Notes under the pieces: model-generated
What the model was told of the DNA's origin: nothing
Seen by the model: only the letters and a program-made list of their open reading frames with translations
Databases searched by the model: none
Assembly (NCBI GenBank): GCA_023078555.1
Contig: CM041197.1
Span: 10,536,552-10,600,551 of the forward strand
DNA: 64,000 nt
Source: Ulva prolifera
Lineage: Eukaryota > Chlorophyta > Ulvophyceae > Ulvales > Ulvaceae
Direction: 5' to 3'
Program-made: the position numbers and the translations under genes
Part shown: piece by piece, positions 44,346 to 55,777 of the stretch
Numbering within the stretch: position 1 is the stretch's first letter
Layout of the letters: every line of letters starts with the position of its first letter

Positions 44346-44630
44346 TCAAATACAGCGAAGGCAGACTCGGGTGAGGACCTCGATAAACAGGTCTGAGCTC
44401 AGCTTGGCCCGGAGCCAAAGCCTGGCAACAGGCAATCCCGGTAGCCACCATCGGTCTTCTGGTCCCCAGAATGTTACTGCCTTCGGCAGAAACTTGACCT
44501 CGACGCGATATTCGGAATCGGCCTTCAATGCTGCCTTCAGAGCTACCTTGGACAGGCTTGATGGCATGTATGCTATAGTTGCCAGCCAATGTTTAATTGA
44601 CACGTTTGCCACGATTTGCGCCATAGGTGG
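44346..44630 (-). CDS. Possible coding exon, unknown
   Basis: A minus frame reads MAQIVANVSIKHWLATIAYM and continues with protein-like composition (YRVEVKFLPK, FWGPEDRWW) to about 44350. Splice sites and neighbours are unclear, and no family is recognised. It may be a retroelement fragment. Confidence 0.25.
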   Translation of the reverse strand, partial: PPMAQIVANVSIKHWLATIAYMPSSLSKVALKAALKADSEYRVEVKFLPKAVTFWGPEDRWWLPGLPVARLWLRAKLSSDLFIEVLTRVCLRCI

Positions 44631-45189
44631 AAGACTTCCAGCTCGATCCCGCCACCACGAACACCACCCACCTCGGCGACTTCCAAGCATGCATCCAGCC
44701 GTCCAGTACCGAAATCCCGTACACCACACAGCGCTGCATATACTTACGCAAGTACCTACATCGCCCACTGCTTCCCCATCGTTTATACGTTATAAGCATT
44801 GCGCGTAGACCGGCCAAACATAATTATTGCCCCACGGAGCTAGGCTCTGTTTGATCCGAAGCGATCGCTGCACGCCAGAGTCGCCGCTTGCCACCACATA
44901 CGGACCTGTTACATTTCATGTACTTGATGTACTGAATGGATCTCGATTCTGTACAGAATAACGCCACTCACAGCCGCAGCTGGCTTCAGCCCCTTGCCAG
45001 TGTCAGCCTGTGATAGTCCAGTGATAAGACCGCTCTACCACTGGGCCCTTGCACGTCGCCATACAGCCCCAGAGTTCAGGCAAATGTGCCCCCAGTGCTA
45101 CACTCGGACTCATGGATGATCATCCAACTGCCCCAAGTGCGCCTTACAATGTGCCCCTTCTGTGAGTCTGGACCAGTCAGGTTTCTTGT

Positions 45190-45631
45190 AGTATGCAGAA
45201 GGGCATGACACGTACACGCTTCCCCTAGGTGGCCTGCTGGCCACAACCAATCAGCCAATAAACCAGCCATTGCATGTTGCAATTGCATCATGTGGTGACG
45301 ATTGCACACTACACGCTCCTTGTATGGTCAATACACAGTTCATATTTGCCCTTAAAACAGTCAATACTTGGAAGGACTAGAATCGAACAAATAAGGACTG
45401 CGATCGTAAGGACGTCCATATCTTTTGGACTGACCCGTATTCATCCAAAAGTGTCACACGTGCGATCGTAAGGACGGTCCTTGCCCATGCCTTGCGTAAG
45501 GCCTAAGGCTATGCCTGAAATCCACATGTTAACAATTGTCCTTACATCAGCCAAACATCGGCCTTACCTCGCCTGTGAGGACTGAATAAGGCCGACATGG
45601 GGCTGCTGCAAGGACAACTCAGTGCTACTAG
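45190..45631 (+). mobile_element. Truncated right end of a CACTA element (copy C)
   Basis: Matches the last ~450 bp of element B (about 35200-35660), including CTTCCCCTAGGTGGCCTGCT and dense AAGGAC motifs. It ends ...CTCAGTGCTACTAG followed by ATG rather than TG, so the terminal TAGTG is damaged. No left end lies nearby. Confidence 0.85.
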
Positions 45632-45749
45632 ATGCATGCCTCCCTGTGCTAGAGGCAGAAGGACAGGACCGCCCACTTCGACTGCGCCGGCAGTGGCAGC
45701 CTGGTCAGCTTGTCGATGTGCGCCGTTGTGTGTGCTGGCAGCGCTGCTT

Positions 45750-46240
45750 CACGTGGGCTTCAATGAAGGCCTCGCGATGCCGAGCGGCGTGACGCAGACT
45801 ACATTCCCATCCTCGGCGACCGTAGCCTGCAACTGCGCAGCCACATGGCGCGCATTCTCCGGATCGGTGCAGTACACGCCGGATTTCGCGCGGCTGCATG
45901 GATGCCATCCGGATCCAGTGGCGCGTGAGGATCGCATTCGCAGCAGCCACCACACTGTCCGCATCGCCCTGCACATACGTATCATCGTGCCAGGATGCGA
46001 CAAGGGCGTTGGGGGCAAGCCGCTTCGCCTCTTTCAGGGTGAGGAGGTAGGCGAGCGCAAATAATAGTGGCCCTAGGGGGTCGCCCTGCCGCACGCCTGT
46101 CTCGCTCCGCAGCTCCACGTAGGTGCCATCCAGGCGGTGGGCGAGGAGGGCGCTGCTCTGCCCATACACCGTTCGGAACGATGCGGCAAGCTGCTCCTCC
46201 ATTGCCTCCCGGGACATCACATTGAAGGCACTCTGCAGAC
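45750..46240 (-). pseudogene. LINE reverse transcriptase remnant
   Basis: A minus frame reads SAFNVMSREAMEEQL, then ETGVRQGDPLGPLLFALA (RT motif with GxxQGDPLxP) and WHDDTYVQGDAD (active-site region, YADD-like). It then shifts frame near 45880 and continues as AKSGVYCTDPENARHVAA. The Asp expected just before the AFN motif is missing. Frameshift and truncation at both ends make it a pseudogene. It abuts the truncated CACTA end. Confidence 0.8.
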
Positions 46241-46606
46241 CGTGGACACCGTGACGGTGTCTGACTTCGTAAAATGTGTGCTGCGTGTGGCTTGTTCCCC
46301 TGGTTGCTGCTCGCGGTGCTACCTGCCCTGCTTGCTTTGTCACCTCCGCCGAGTCTGCAGCTGGCTGTACATGCATGTTGACATGTCAACACACAGCTGA
46401 CTGTACAAGTGCGCACCGTTGCGAGACATGCCCGCGCCCATGGCCTGCCATCGTTCGCGAATGCTCAGGTCTATCTACATTCTACGTGTGGTCTGTGGCC
46501 ACCCGACGACATGCCGTTCCGACATGTCATCTTCAAGGTAATCGCAGAGCTTGCGTGCGTCTGAACTTGTTGCAGTAGAAGAGGTCCGCGTGGACACAAC
46601 ACGAAG

Positions 46607-46653
<47 letters not shown>
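46607..46653. repeat. Poly-C tract (47 nt)
   Basis: Forty-seven uninterrupted C. The glycine-rich minus frames across it are artefacts. Exact length is doubtful in any assembly. Confidence 0.95.
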
Positions 46654-46654
<1 letters not shown>

Positions 46655-47588
46655 AATAACAGTGCAGATGAGTGAACGGGAGAACGCAAATACCATGGAA
46701 GATTCTCATCCAATTCAATAACCCCATCCCCGAACCAGCGTCAACGAACACAGCGACAATGCTGCGGCGTATAGTTCCTGATGGAATTGTACATGGAATA
46801 GATCAACTACCAGCAAGCCGTAACCGGCTTCCTCCGTGTACGACCTGAAAACGAGCTACTGAAAGGCGGTGATTACTGCTGTCACGTCACAGACTTACAG
46901 ATGTAATGGCGCAGGCAGGGTGGCGTGTCGTTAGGCGTAGTAGCTACCCTGCACGGACCAGGGCGTTATCGCTGTGGGGGGAAATGGGTCTGAGTTACAT
47001 GTCATTGCAATGTACAATGTCACAGCTGCTTAGCTAGCCAGAGAGGCTGGGAGCACAGCCCACTTCACACGCATGAGTTGGCCAGTACACATGTGTGGCT
47101 GCGTTATGAGTGTGACCATGACTCATTCGGAAGCTGCTTCACATGTTGGTCTTGTGTTCTGTTGACACGACTGGTGTTGACTTGCAGCCTGGTCACATTG
47201 TTACCACTCTCCTGCAATGGCTGCCGGACATGCATAGGCAGCGGTCGGTCTTCATGCAAACCACTGTGAAATTGGTGTAGTGGCATAGACACTGAAACAA
47301 CACTCAACTCAAGATCAATGCCTGTACTTTACAGCCCACAACACAAACAAGATCCACAGGGACGCACATGCGAGTTCAGTCAATAATCGTGTACATGATA
47401 GCTCTGGCACATGCTGCCACAGCTCAGGAGCTGCATCGTGGGCACAACCCATGCATGCAACTGTCTGCCAGTTTGAACATGGCCACTGTCAGTGCGCGGA
47501 CACCGCTGCAGCTCTCGCGCTCACATCAGAGAATATGATTTTGCTGGCCTTGAGCTCGCAGCCAGCTGCCTCTGAACCTGAACAGCAC
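46654..47588. other. Stretch with no recognised gene
   Basis: Short frames only; the 3' flank of the minus-strand Ser-Pro-rich gene. Confidence 0.4.
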
Positions 47589-49004
47589 TCAAGCTGGTGC
47601 AGGAGTTGGCGCCATTGCTGCCATGGCTCCGCCTGGACCTGTCCTTCTGCCCATTCCCATTCCCATGTTCGTGCTTGGGGATGAACTCGGGTTGGGGCTG
47701 GGGCTGGGGCTGGGGCTGGGGCTAGGGCTGGGGCTGGGGCTGGGGCTGGGGCTGGGGCTCGGACTCGGGCTCGGCCTCGGGCTTGCTGCTTGCCCCTCAG
47801 CGCGGTCTCCGGGCTCTTCGCGGGTGCTGTTAACCTGAGATGCAGTGGTAGAAGCCGGTGGAGGACTCGAAGGCACAGGGGCAGGGGATGGTACTGGCAC
47901 TGGCGTATCATTGACGCCTTGTGCTGAAGAAGTACGGCTCTCCGATGGAGCAGGCGACAACGCCTCGGTCGGCGCTTCGGTGCTCGAGTTCCCGGAGTCG
48001 CCGTCCATGTCACCACCAGCACTGGAGCCAGATGTGGCATCGTTGACACTCATGACGATGACTGGCTCCTCTTCGTCGTTGCGGCTTCTGTTCCTGTCCG
48101 ATTCTCTCGGCGCGCGCACGGTGCGATTCAGCATTGCGGGCGGCGGCGGCGTCTCCGGCTCCCCCGGCACCGGGCCGCTGGATGGCTCAGCGTTTGAATC
48201 GCGAACGGCATCTGAACGGCTCACTGGGACAGAATTTGCATTCGTTCCAGCGGTGCAGACGTCCGGGCCGCTTTCTGCGATCTCCTCTGTGATGTCGGTG
48301 AGGAGGATGATGACCGTGTCTTCGACGACTCTCGCCGCATTGCCTACTGTGAAGGGCTCCCCTGAGAAGACGAATGTCCCCTGCAACAAAGTTGACGATG
48401 TTTGCACAAACCGTGGGACGGTTGTACGAGATGCCAAGTAATCACCCCCCAAAATACGCGTACGACTCAGAGGCTACGCACACCCTTCCAGTAGTGCACT
48501 GGTCGGCAGCAGGCGCCAGCATCTATATGACTATGATGCCACATACACGGCCGCAGTCACACCACAACGATGTGCAACGCTGTCAACAGGAGCTGACACT
48601 GGGTTCTCCGTCGAAGAACTGGCAAACATGCACCTACGACTCCAGGAATCAAACAGTCAAAAACGGCAGCAGCCTGGCCAGGCGGTCACACATTGATGCT
48701 CGCCTCCGCAACGGCAGTCACCGGCATCGCCTCGATGGCAGCAGCGAAGGCCGTCAGCGCCGGCTCACACGCGTCGCACACTCCAGAGGCGGCGATGATG
48801 GCCTCCGAGGCCACGCCGACGGCCTCCGCGCGGGCCACCGCCCGCGAGCGCGCCTGCACCGTCAGCCGCGCGTCCCCCTCTCCGGAGCACTGCCCAGATA
48901 CCTCTGCCACCGCGGTGGCAACAGCAGAGGCGACGAGGGAGATGCTCTCGCCGAAGGTGCTGCTCAGGGTTCCCCCTGCGGCGGAGGCGCAAACGGCCTC
49001 CGCG
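47589..49004 (-). CDS. Secreted or cell-surface-type protein: Ala-rich domain plus (Ser-Pro)n region, partial
   Basis: Two minus-strand exons join in phase. 49004-48687 encodes an Ala-rich helical segment with regularly spaced alanines and Cys residues (VASAVATAVAEVSGQCSGEG, AIIAASGVCDACEPALTAFA) and ends at a GTGTGA donor. 48380-47589 starts after TTTGTTGCAG and reads GTFVFSGEPFTVGNAARVVE. It then becomes acidic and Ser/Thr/Pro-rich, includes about 14 Ser-Pro dipeptides in a row, and ends in a Met/Ala/Pro-rich tail with stop at 47589. Ser-Pro repeats are typical of hydroxyproline-rich algal wall proteins. Upstream exons are missing; the SRCR exons at 54.6-55.8 kb on the same strand could belong to the same gene. 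Confidence 0.55.
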
Positions 49005-52000
49005 ATGTCTATCACTACACAGTGCCACGGAGTATTGGGTTGTCGGCCATGCGGCTCACATGCATAGCGGCTATGTATACCTGTGGGAGACTCATCAATT
49101 CAAAGCGTGGTTTCATGTGTCTGGAGTATTTTGCATTGCATTGGCTGCATTTTGTGTGGTGACATGCACTGTTGCAGTGACCAGGATGATACAGAAGTGC
49201 TAGTTTGCAATGTCCGCGTGACGTACACCAAGTCCGTGCCCTTCACAGGGCCTGTGTGGCGAACGGTTGTCAACTGCATCAGGGATGAATTCAGAGCTAC
49301 CAGCAACAGGAACCTGTGGCATCGAAGGGTGTGTCCCTAGTGCAGCAGCTATAATGGAGGCCAGCGGAGACTCCACACCCGTTAACACCCGACAAGGTGG
49401 GAGTTCATGCAGCACAAGAACACCCGCAATGCATGGATCGTCCACCATTCACACCACGCTGATTTGCGAATCCATGCAACCACATCCAGAGATCCAGCCC
49501 ATGCCGTACATGTGCTGCTGGTCAAGTGGGATGGTGGCTCCCGGTCAGACATGAAATTAGAGAGCCGCACATGCATCGGCGTACCCCTCCTGCTCCGCAA
49601 TGCTCCTCCTCGTCGCGGAGGTGAATCGGCACTGCACGCGGTTTCCCTGCGCGGAGACCATGCAGCCTGCACAGACACCCGCCCCGGCCCTTCATGACAT
49701 GTGTATTATTCAGACGGGGATGAATCAGAAAACAGTCTTCACTGCATTGGTCTGTGTTGTCTCTGTGTGGATTCATTCAGTCATCGCCGCCACTGCCATC
49801 GCAATCGCGAGCTGCAGTGGTGCCCCTCGTCAGGGACGCAGTGCGTGGCCACCTGTAGCCGCACCTCTCCTCTGGTTTCGCGATGCAAGTATGATCCTCT
49901 TGATCCAGTAGCGTGCCCAGGAACTTTTGTACCTGAGTATAAGATGACCCAGATATGGATGCACCGAGGTGTGGAGTGGACGCAGCAGCCATGAAGTCGC
50001 ACCTGAAGCTGCGATGAGAAGTCCAATGGCAACGCCCAACAGCCCTTGTGGCCTCTGTGCACGCGGCTTTATGTTCACCATCTTTGGCGCAGCTCTCAAA
50101 CGCATGCCTGCACCATCAGCCACAAATGATCAAATTCAAGCGCAGTCTCTGTACCCACATACTGTACAGCCGTGTCTGACTGGTGATGACAAGCCCAGAA
50201 TCTGCCTGTCAGCTGCGTGGCACTGTAATCCAACATGCGTGCATTTCTACAGTTAGACACAAATGTGTTCGGATGATTGTACAAGTCTATCCTGCTGCGA
50301 AAATATTCTATTGAATTTACGCCAAATCTTTGCAGCAATTGAATCAATGTAGCTTCAGTTGAACTATTGCAACTGGGGCATGGGTGTCTGACCGGCTCCA
50401 GTCTGCACTGGCCTTGTAGCCACATGCAATCTGCTTACTCCATGACCAACGCTCAGGATAACTGAGAGGCACCAGAGTTCTGTGTGACGGGTTGAAAGGT
50501 GGAAGTATACGTTGCTGTTACTGCAGCACAAGTACGTGCACTCCTGACTGCGAACAGCAGCACTGTCTTTGCTGGCCAGGCTGTGGTGCCAGATCCATGT
50601 GTTTGACGGATTGCAATCTCGGAGACCTTCAGTATGCTTTGTGCATTTTACTCAACGCGGCAGGTGGGTGGGGATACGGCAAACTTAGGACAGTGCAGCA
50701 ATGGAGCAGGCGTGAACGTGGCTGTGGCTGCGTGCCGGTGCCGGCCCTGGTCAAATGTCTTGCTGTGAAGACACTGTCAAACAATGAAAATCTCTTTCAA
50801 GCTGCTTATCGCGTGCCTGTGTCAGCGTTAACCAGTGCTTGCACGAGTGGGATGCGTCCAGACCCGAAAGGCACGAACAGGGCAACGGGCACACCTGAAC
50901 CTGAACGACGATCGAGCTCGATGTAGTTTCTCTCAGGTGGATCCGAGCCAAGGAGTCGAATAACGTTGAGTCGAAGCAGGATTGATACCGCGCTGCGAAG
51001 CCATGTCCTCTCGCTCGGGTTGACAAGCCAGCAAGCAGAGCAAACCAAACCTCGGCTGATCTTCCGAGAGTACGGGTTTACTACGATGTGTTTGCGCCCG
51101 GGAGCTCTAGGGAATGCGACTGCATGAGCGGTACATTCTCGGAGTTGCATCCGCGTGTGCAGGCAGCGCCGCTTCCGCAATGTCGACTGCAACGAGGCCG
51201 TTGCGGGATCCTCGATAGATGTGATCATGCTGTGTACTCTGGTTTTCTGCCAAACTCGTTGTGTTCACATCCAGGTTTGGCATGACTCAGCAGAGTGAGG
51301 CCGAGCGAGCCCGCCATGCCAGCCCCCAATTCCAGCAGCTATGCCTGGCACTTGTATGAGTAGCACATGTAAATTATGTGGCAGGTGGGATCCATGTGTG
51401 GTGCTGTCCACCTCCAAATATGCCCAAAAACTGACTTTTTCAATTCTCAGTGCAAGGATGTTTGTGGCAGGCCACTGTGACACCCAGAGTGCATTACCAC
51501 TGATGTTGTGTTGTGAAAATTCGCAGCCTCAAGGCCAAACAACCAACATGCAGCTCGACCAAAATCCGCCCGATCAGCACTTCACATATACCTCAAGTGA
51601 TCACCTGTTCGAATCTGAGCCTCAATCCTTGCACACCAGCTCCAACAGCTATTCTGCGTGTGCTATCGAGCCCGAACATGCGTGTGCTTCACCATTTTCG
51701 GTGCTGAAAGTTGCTGTGCACTCAGTCTCACAAATCGAATGCATTCACCAGCAGCTTTTTTGCGTGCTTCGCGAATCTGCAATCCAGTTGTCAACACTGA
51801 TCTCGTGGAGTGCATGGCGTGGCGGTGTGGTCAGTGGTGTCGCGTGACGCACGCCCCATGCGAGATTCCAACACCCCGAGTTTGGCTGAAAACCGGTGTG
51901 TACATGGCGGGCCGCAGCTGTGCGCAGTCGTGGAGGAATCCCGCGCGAAAGCATCGGTGGACGCCGCAAAAACGGCTGCCGAATAAGCGATGATGGACTG

Positions 52001-54675
52001 TGGCGAAAGCAATTGGCAGCATCTCGTGTTTTGCCCACGTTCAATCGCACCAGGCTAGATGCTACGCCCCCCTTTGGCTGCAGCCAGGTGCAGCAGGTAG
52101 ATGCTGGCGCGGCGCCGTGCACGGTCCCGCGGCATGTAGCGCGGCAATGCTGAGTGTGCATTCTTTCTGTGAACAAACTTGAATGGCAATGCAGTGCATC
52201 GACTGTGCATGCGCATCAAGCAGTGACAACACATATCCTGAAAAGAGGAGTGGCGGCTCCGATTCAGCCGCCTGTTGCAGCACAGTACGAAAACAGCTCG
52301 AGCTCTCCGGGCCTTAAGTGAGCGCTCTCACGAATTCGCATGAAACGCAATATATCTCGAGTTAGGCAGCAGCCCACAATCGTACAACCGACTTGGTTCG
52401 GTGCGTGTTTCGGATGAGATTCGGTTTCAGCGTTTGTTTTCTCCCGTTCACTCTTTTGTAATACTTGGTTCGGTGCGTGACGTTGCGGCCGCTTGCTGTG
52501 CCCGTCGCCGGGTACCCTGCATCTGTATCGCCAACAAAACAGAGTCCTGCGGTCAGGAAATGCTAATGGGGCCATTCAACTCTGTGAATCATCAGGCCCC
52601 ACCCGCAGACTGCCTGGCGGAATGCACAGCAATCAAGCCCTGTAGACTCTAAAGCAAACTATACTGTTTGCATCCAAAGGACAGTATTGTTGCGCAGCTG
52701 TGGCCCGTGCGGCGGGGGTGTCAGAGCGGTGTATGGGTGCTATGCTGCACCCCCGGGTGGCAGCCAAGCCTACTGAGAGCGCAATCAGGCCCAACCACAC
52801 AGATCGCCTGATTTATCTCTGAAAGTTTTACAGACAACAGATCACCCACTGCCTTATGTCTCCACAAACTCTCGCCGGTACAAGACTCCGTACCAGCCCG
52901 GTGGCTTATCAGACTCTCTACAGTCGCCCGGTCCACGGCGGCGTTCGAAAACTAATCCAGCACCATCTTGCTATCATGGATCCTAGATCTGGCCAGCGAA
53001 CCCACCACAGGCTGCGCGAGAATGGTTGTTCTCAGGGCAGTCAACCCGCCATTCCGGCCCGCACAGTGCACCATATGACCTGTGCGAGCATCATGAGACT
53101 CACAAAAACGCCCTCTACTCAACTATGCCATCCACACCTGCTCTCGTGCACTACAGATGCCTGTCGTTCTGGGCGTCGCTCTCCCATGCATACGAGCACA
53201 TGCACATCGTGCGTGCTGGTGCGCCGCTTGTGCAAGCTTGACCCACCTTGGATGCTACTTACAGTGTCGTCTACAGCGAATGGCCCCATTAGCGATTTTC
53301 TGACCGCCTGTTGTATCTGTCGATGGTCTCGTCGGAATCTCATGTGCTAGTTTATGGGTAGCCCACGACATCATTCAGCCCAGTGCACATCCTGCCGAAT
53401 CCGGCTTCAGCTGCGACTTCTGAAGGATCCTCTCAGAGGTTGGGGGCTGTGAGGGAGGCTGTTTTTCTGGTGGTCCCACAGTTATGCTGCAGAGTGGCGT
53501 ACTCAACTGCGTAGGTGCGCATGCTGCAGCTGCGTGGTAGTACTTAGACGCAGTGCATACATACAACGTTGTATGCACTGTTTAAGCAAACTACTTGTGC
53601 ACCATCGAGCCAGCTTCCGTATGGTGGACATGTTCTTGGGCTGCCCGTTGATGTTGCGGTGCTGCGTGCCCTCGCTGCTTGCACCACACACATGTGCATT
53701 TGATTCCAGCTTCAATATGGCAGTTTGCATACAGCGGGCGTGAGGACCACCAGATTGCAGTGGCGATGCCAGTGGTTGGCTGTTCGGTGTGTGATGCCAG
53801 AACCCCACGCGACCTGCCTCACGGGTCGGCCCCAACTGGTGCACACACCCAGACAAGCAGATGTTGCGGTGCTGCCCGACTTGCTGCCTTTGTCCTTGTA
53901 ACACACCCAGACAAGAAGCCTCAATATTTGAATGCCACATGCCAAGAATGAATCAAGAGCAAATTGTTTTTAGTGCTCAGCTTCTGGTTTGATTATTAAA
54001 TTGACTATTGATTTGCAGAACAAGGCACCGCACCATCACACTCCGCTCTCACCAACTCATATATATGAGTTGGATATCGCCATCAGGTCCATCAAGGTAG
54101 CTAGCATAGATGTACGAGACACCCTTTGAATAAGCACGTACCGAGACAACAACTGTTCAGGCCAAAGCTGCATCACGATCAGCGACCGTCGATACCTTGC
54201 CCCAGCTTACTACTTCCAGCGTGCATCCCTGTCCAACGATCAAAGCACCAGCACTGTGCTACCCTCTACCTCAAGAGTGCAAGCTGCTAATTAAAAAACA
54301 GTCATGGCTCAGGGAGTATGGTCTTCAGACATCGCTAAAAGGTATAAAGTCCGACCTTGCCAGGGCACATCGACCACAGCAGGCCCATGGTGCCTTGAGG
54401 CATACGCGTCTAGATGGCCAGACGTGACTAGATGTGCATTGGTAGTTCTTGAAGGCGATCATCGAATGAATGCCGAGCCTGCATAAACCGGGAATGTCAT
54501 GCGCCAGACCAAAAAAGCCACAGCTACACTGTGGTCATCATGACGCCCATGGTGAATAGCAAGGTACTGGTAGATGCATTCAGGTATCTTGTGGTAACAG
54601 TAGCTTGCAGGCAACAAGCGCACATGCGGACGCTGGTCGTAGGGTCGCACCTTCAATCTCAAACTTCCCTCACAC
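49005..54675 (-). other. Unresolved region between SRCR exons and the Ala/Ser-Pro-rich exons
   Basis: If the minus-strand SRCR and Ala-rich exons are one gene, this is intron space. Candidate coding bits on the minus strand include a hydrophobic helix (GLLGVAIGLLIAASGATSWL, about 50045-49985) and an Ala-rich frame (AAVFAASTDAFA, about 51980-51940); none can be fixed. Repeats R1 (52510-52930) and R2 (52931-53340) lie side by side here, and dispersed-motif copies lie at 53650-53690 and 53859-53911. Confidence 0.35.
52510..53340 (+). repeat. Adjacent copies of dispersed repeats R1 (inverted) and R2
   Basis: 52510-52930 is the inverted partner of 12222-12690, and 52931-53340 is the direct partner of 17055-17480. 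Here the two are contiguous, so they may be parts of one longer element that was broken up in the left half of the window. Confidence 0.65.
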
Positions 54676-55050
54676 GACCGCAAACCGGCCTCCGTGGTTG
54701 CTACCACACGAAGCTCCTGTAATAGGCTCAGATGGCAGCCCTGCAGATGTGCCGTTGCCTGAAGCTTCTGGAAAGAGGCATTTGTCGAGGCGCTCCTCAA
54801 TGCCCGTGCAGCGGACGTCCGTGGCCCACACTATGGACGCAGCACCTGCGGCCACATTGCTACTCACCAAAGGCAGTCTTGTGCCGCGCTTCGGCCTTGA
54901 GTCAAGGGGAAGCCAAGCTGCCGGCTAACTTCGGCGGCGTCTAGCTCAAACTCATCCGGCTCGACGCCATACATTCCTAAGCAGATGCGGCCCCATCGGC
55001 CTTGGTTCCATCTCGTCAGGCATCTCGTCACACTCGGCTATTGTCTGAGC
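54676..55050 (-). CDS. SRCR domain 2, split and apparently frameshifted
   Basis: The minus strand reads NQGRWGRICLG then AAEVSRQLGF (first half of an SRCR domain, with Ser where Cys is usual in V-C-RQLGF). It then continues in another frame as SIVWATDVRCTGIEERLDKC and ASCGSNHGGRFAVV (second half). The frame change near 54920 may be a mutation or a tiny intron (GTGAGT...CCGCAG, 22 bp, too short to be convincing). SRCR domains are disulfide-bonded extracellular binding modules. The domain lies downstream of an intact SRCR exon on the same strand. Confidence 0.6.
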
Positions 55051-55475
55051 CTGGCTCAGCATGCCTGTGCTCAGGCAAGACGAGGACGTCGCCTTTGGCT
55101 ACCGGTGCATTGCCGCTGCTTGCTGCTCATCCTACATCCCAAGGCCATCGTTTCTCGCACCCATTGGGACAAGCTTTACCGGTCAGCAGACGAAACGAGT
55201 TACCCGACACTTTGCGCTACACATGCAATCTCTTCAGGCACAGCATTTGCATGTATCAAACTCACAGAATATGTCTTCGCGTGCGCACACCAATAGCAAT
55301 ACACCTGGGGTTGCCGGGGCTTGGGTGGCAAGATTCTGGGAATTGGCCGCAACATCAGTACATAGGGTGGGACACCCACCGGATGGATCGCTGCATGCGA
55401 CAGCCTGTGCTGAGCGGACGAATGGGGTGCCTCAAACTCTCTGATGATCCGGTACTTCTCCACGACACGATTCAC

Positions 55476-55777
55476 CTGGCCCGAGATGTCACAGTCACTG
55501 GCACTCGGGTCAGCCTCACCCCCTGCACACTCGATGTTTCGGATCCGACTGGCCTCTGACGGCGGCTCCGACAGCGCCCCGTTGTCGCCCGGGAAAAAGA
55601 GCTGCACGCCAATGCCGAAGCCGAGGGACTGGCAGGCGACGGCGGCGGCGGCGCCGTTGAGGCGCGACTCGGCGAAGATGAAGCCGTCGTGCACCTCCAT
55701 GAGGCCGTTTTGCCAGGCTGGCGGCGCTGCTGAGTCAGACTGCCCCCCCACCAGACGGGCTTCTCCCAGCCTGTCAC
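55476..55777 (-). CDS. SRCR domain exon (domain 1)
   Basis: A 302-nt exon bounded by GGTGGTGCAG (acceptor) and GTGAAT (donor). It encodes GEARLVGGQSDS, GLMEVHDGFIFAES, AAVACQSLGFG and IRNIECAGGEADPSASDC, the standard order of an SRCR domain (VRLV, G-x-x-EV, VACxxLGF, CxGxE..). It is extracellular by family. Probably one exon of a multi-SRCR surface protein transcribed away from the plus-strand SRCR gene at 58.5 kb. Confidence 0.78.

Noticed and set aside
32792-45631. One giant CACTA element from the left end of B to the end of copy C
   Set aside because: B pairs perfectly with its own right end at 35660 and has an ATA duplication there. Copy C is truncated and its terminus is damaged.
46471-46751. 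Glycine-rich minus frames
   Set aside because: Produced by the 47-nt C tract.
47489-48049. Pro/Arg-rich minus frame overlapping the Ser-Pro region
   Set aside because: Shadow frame of the (Ser-Pro)n repeat; the frame with the in-phase splice junction is preferred.
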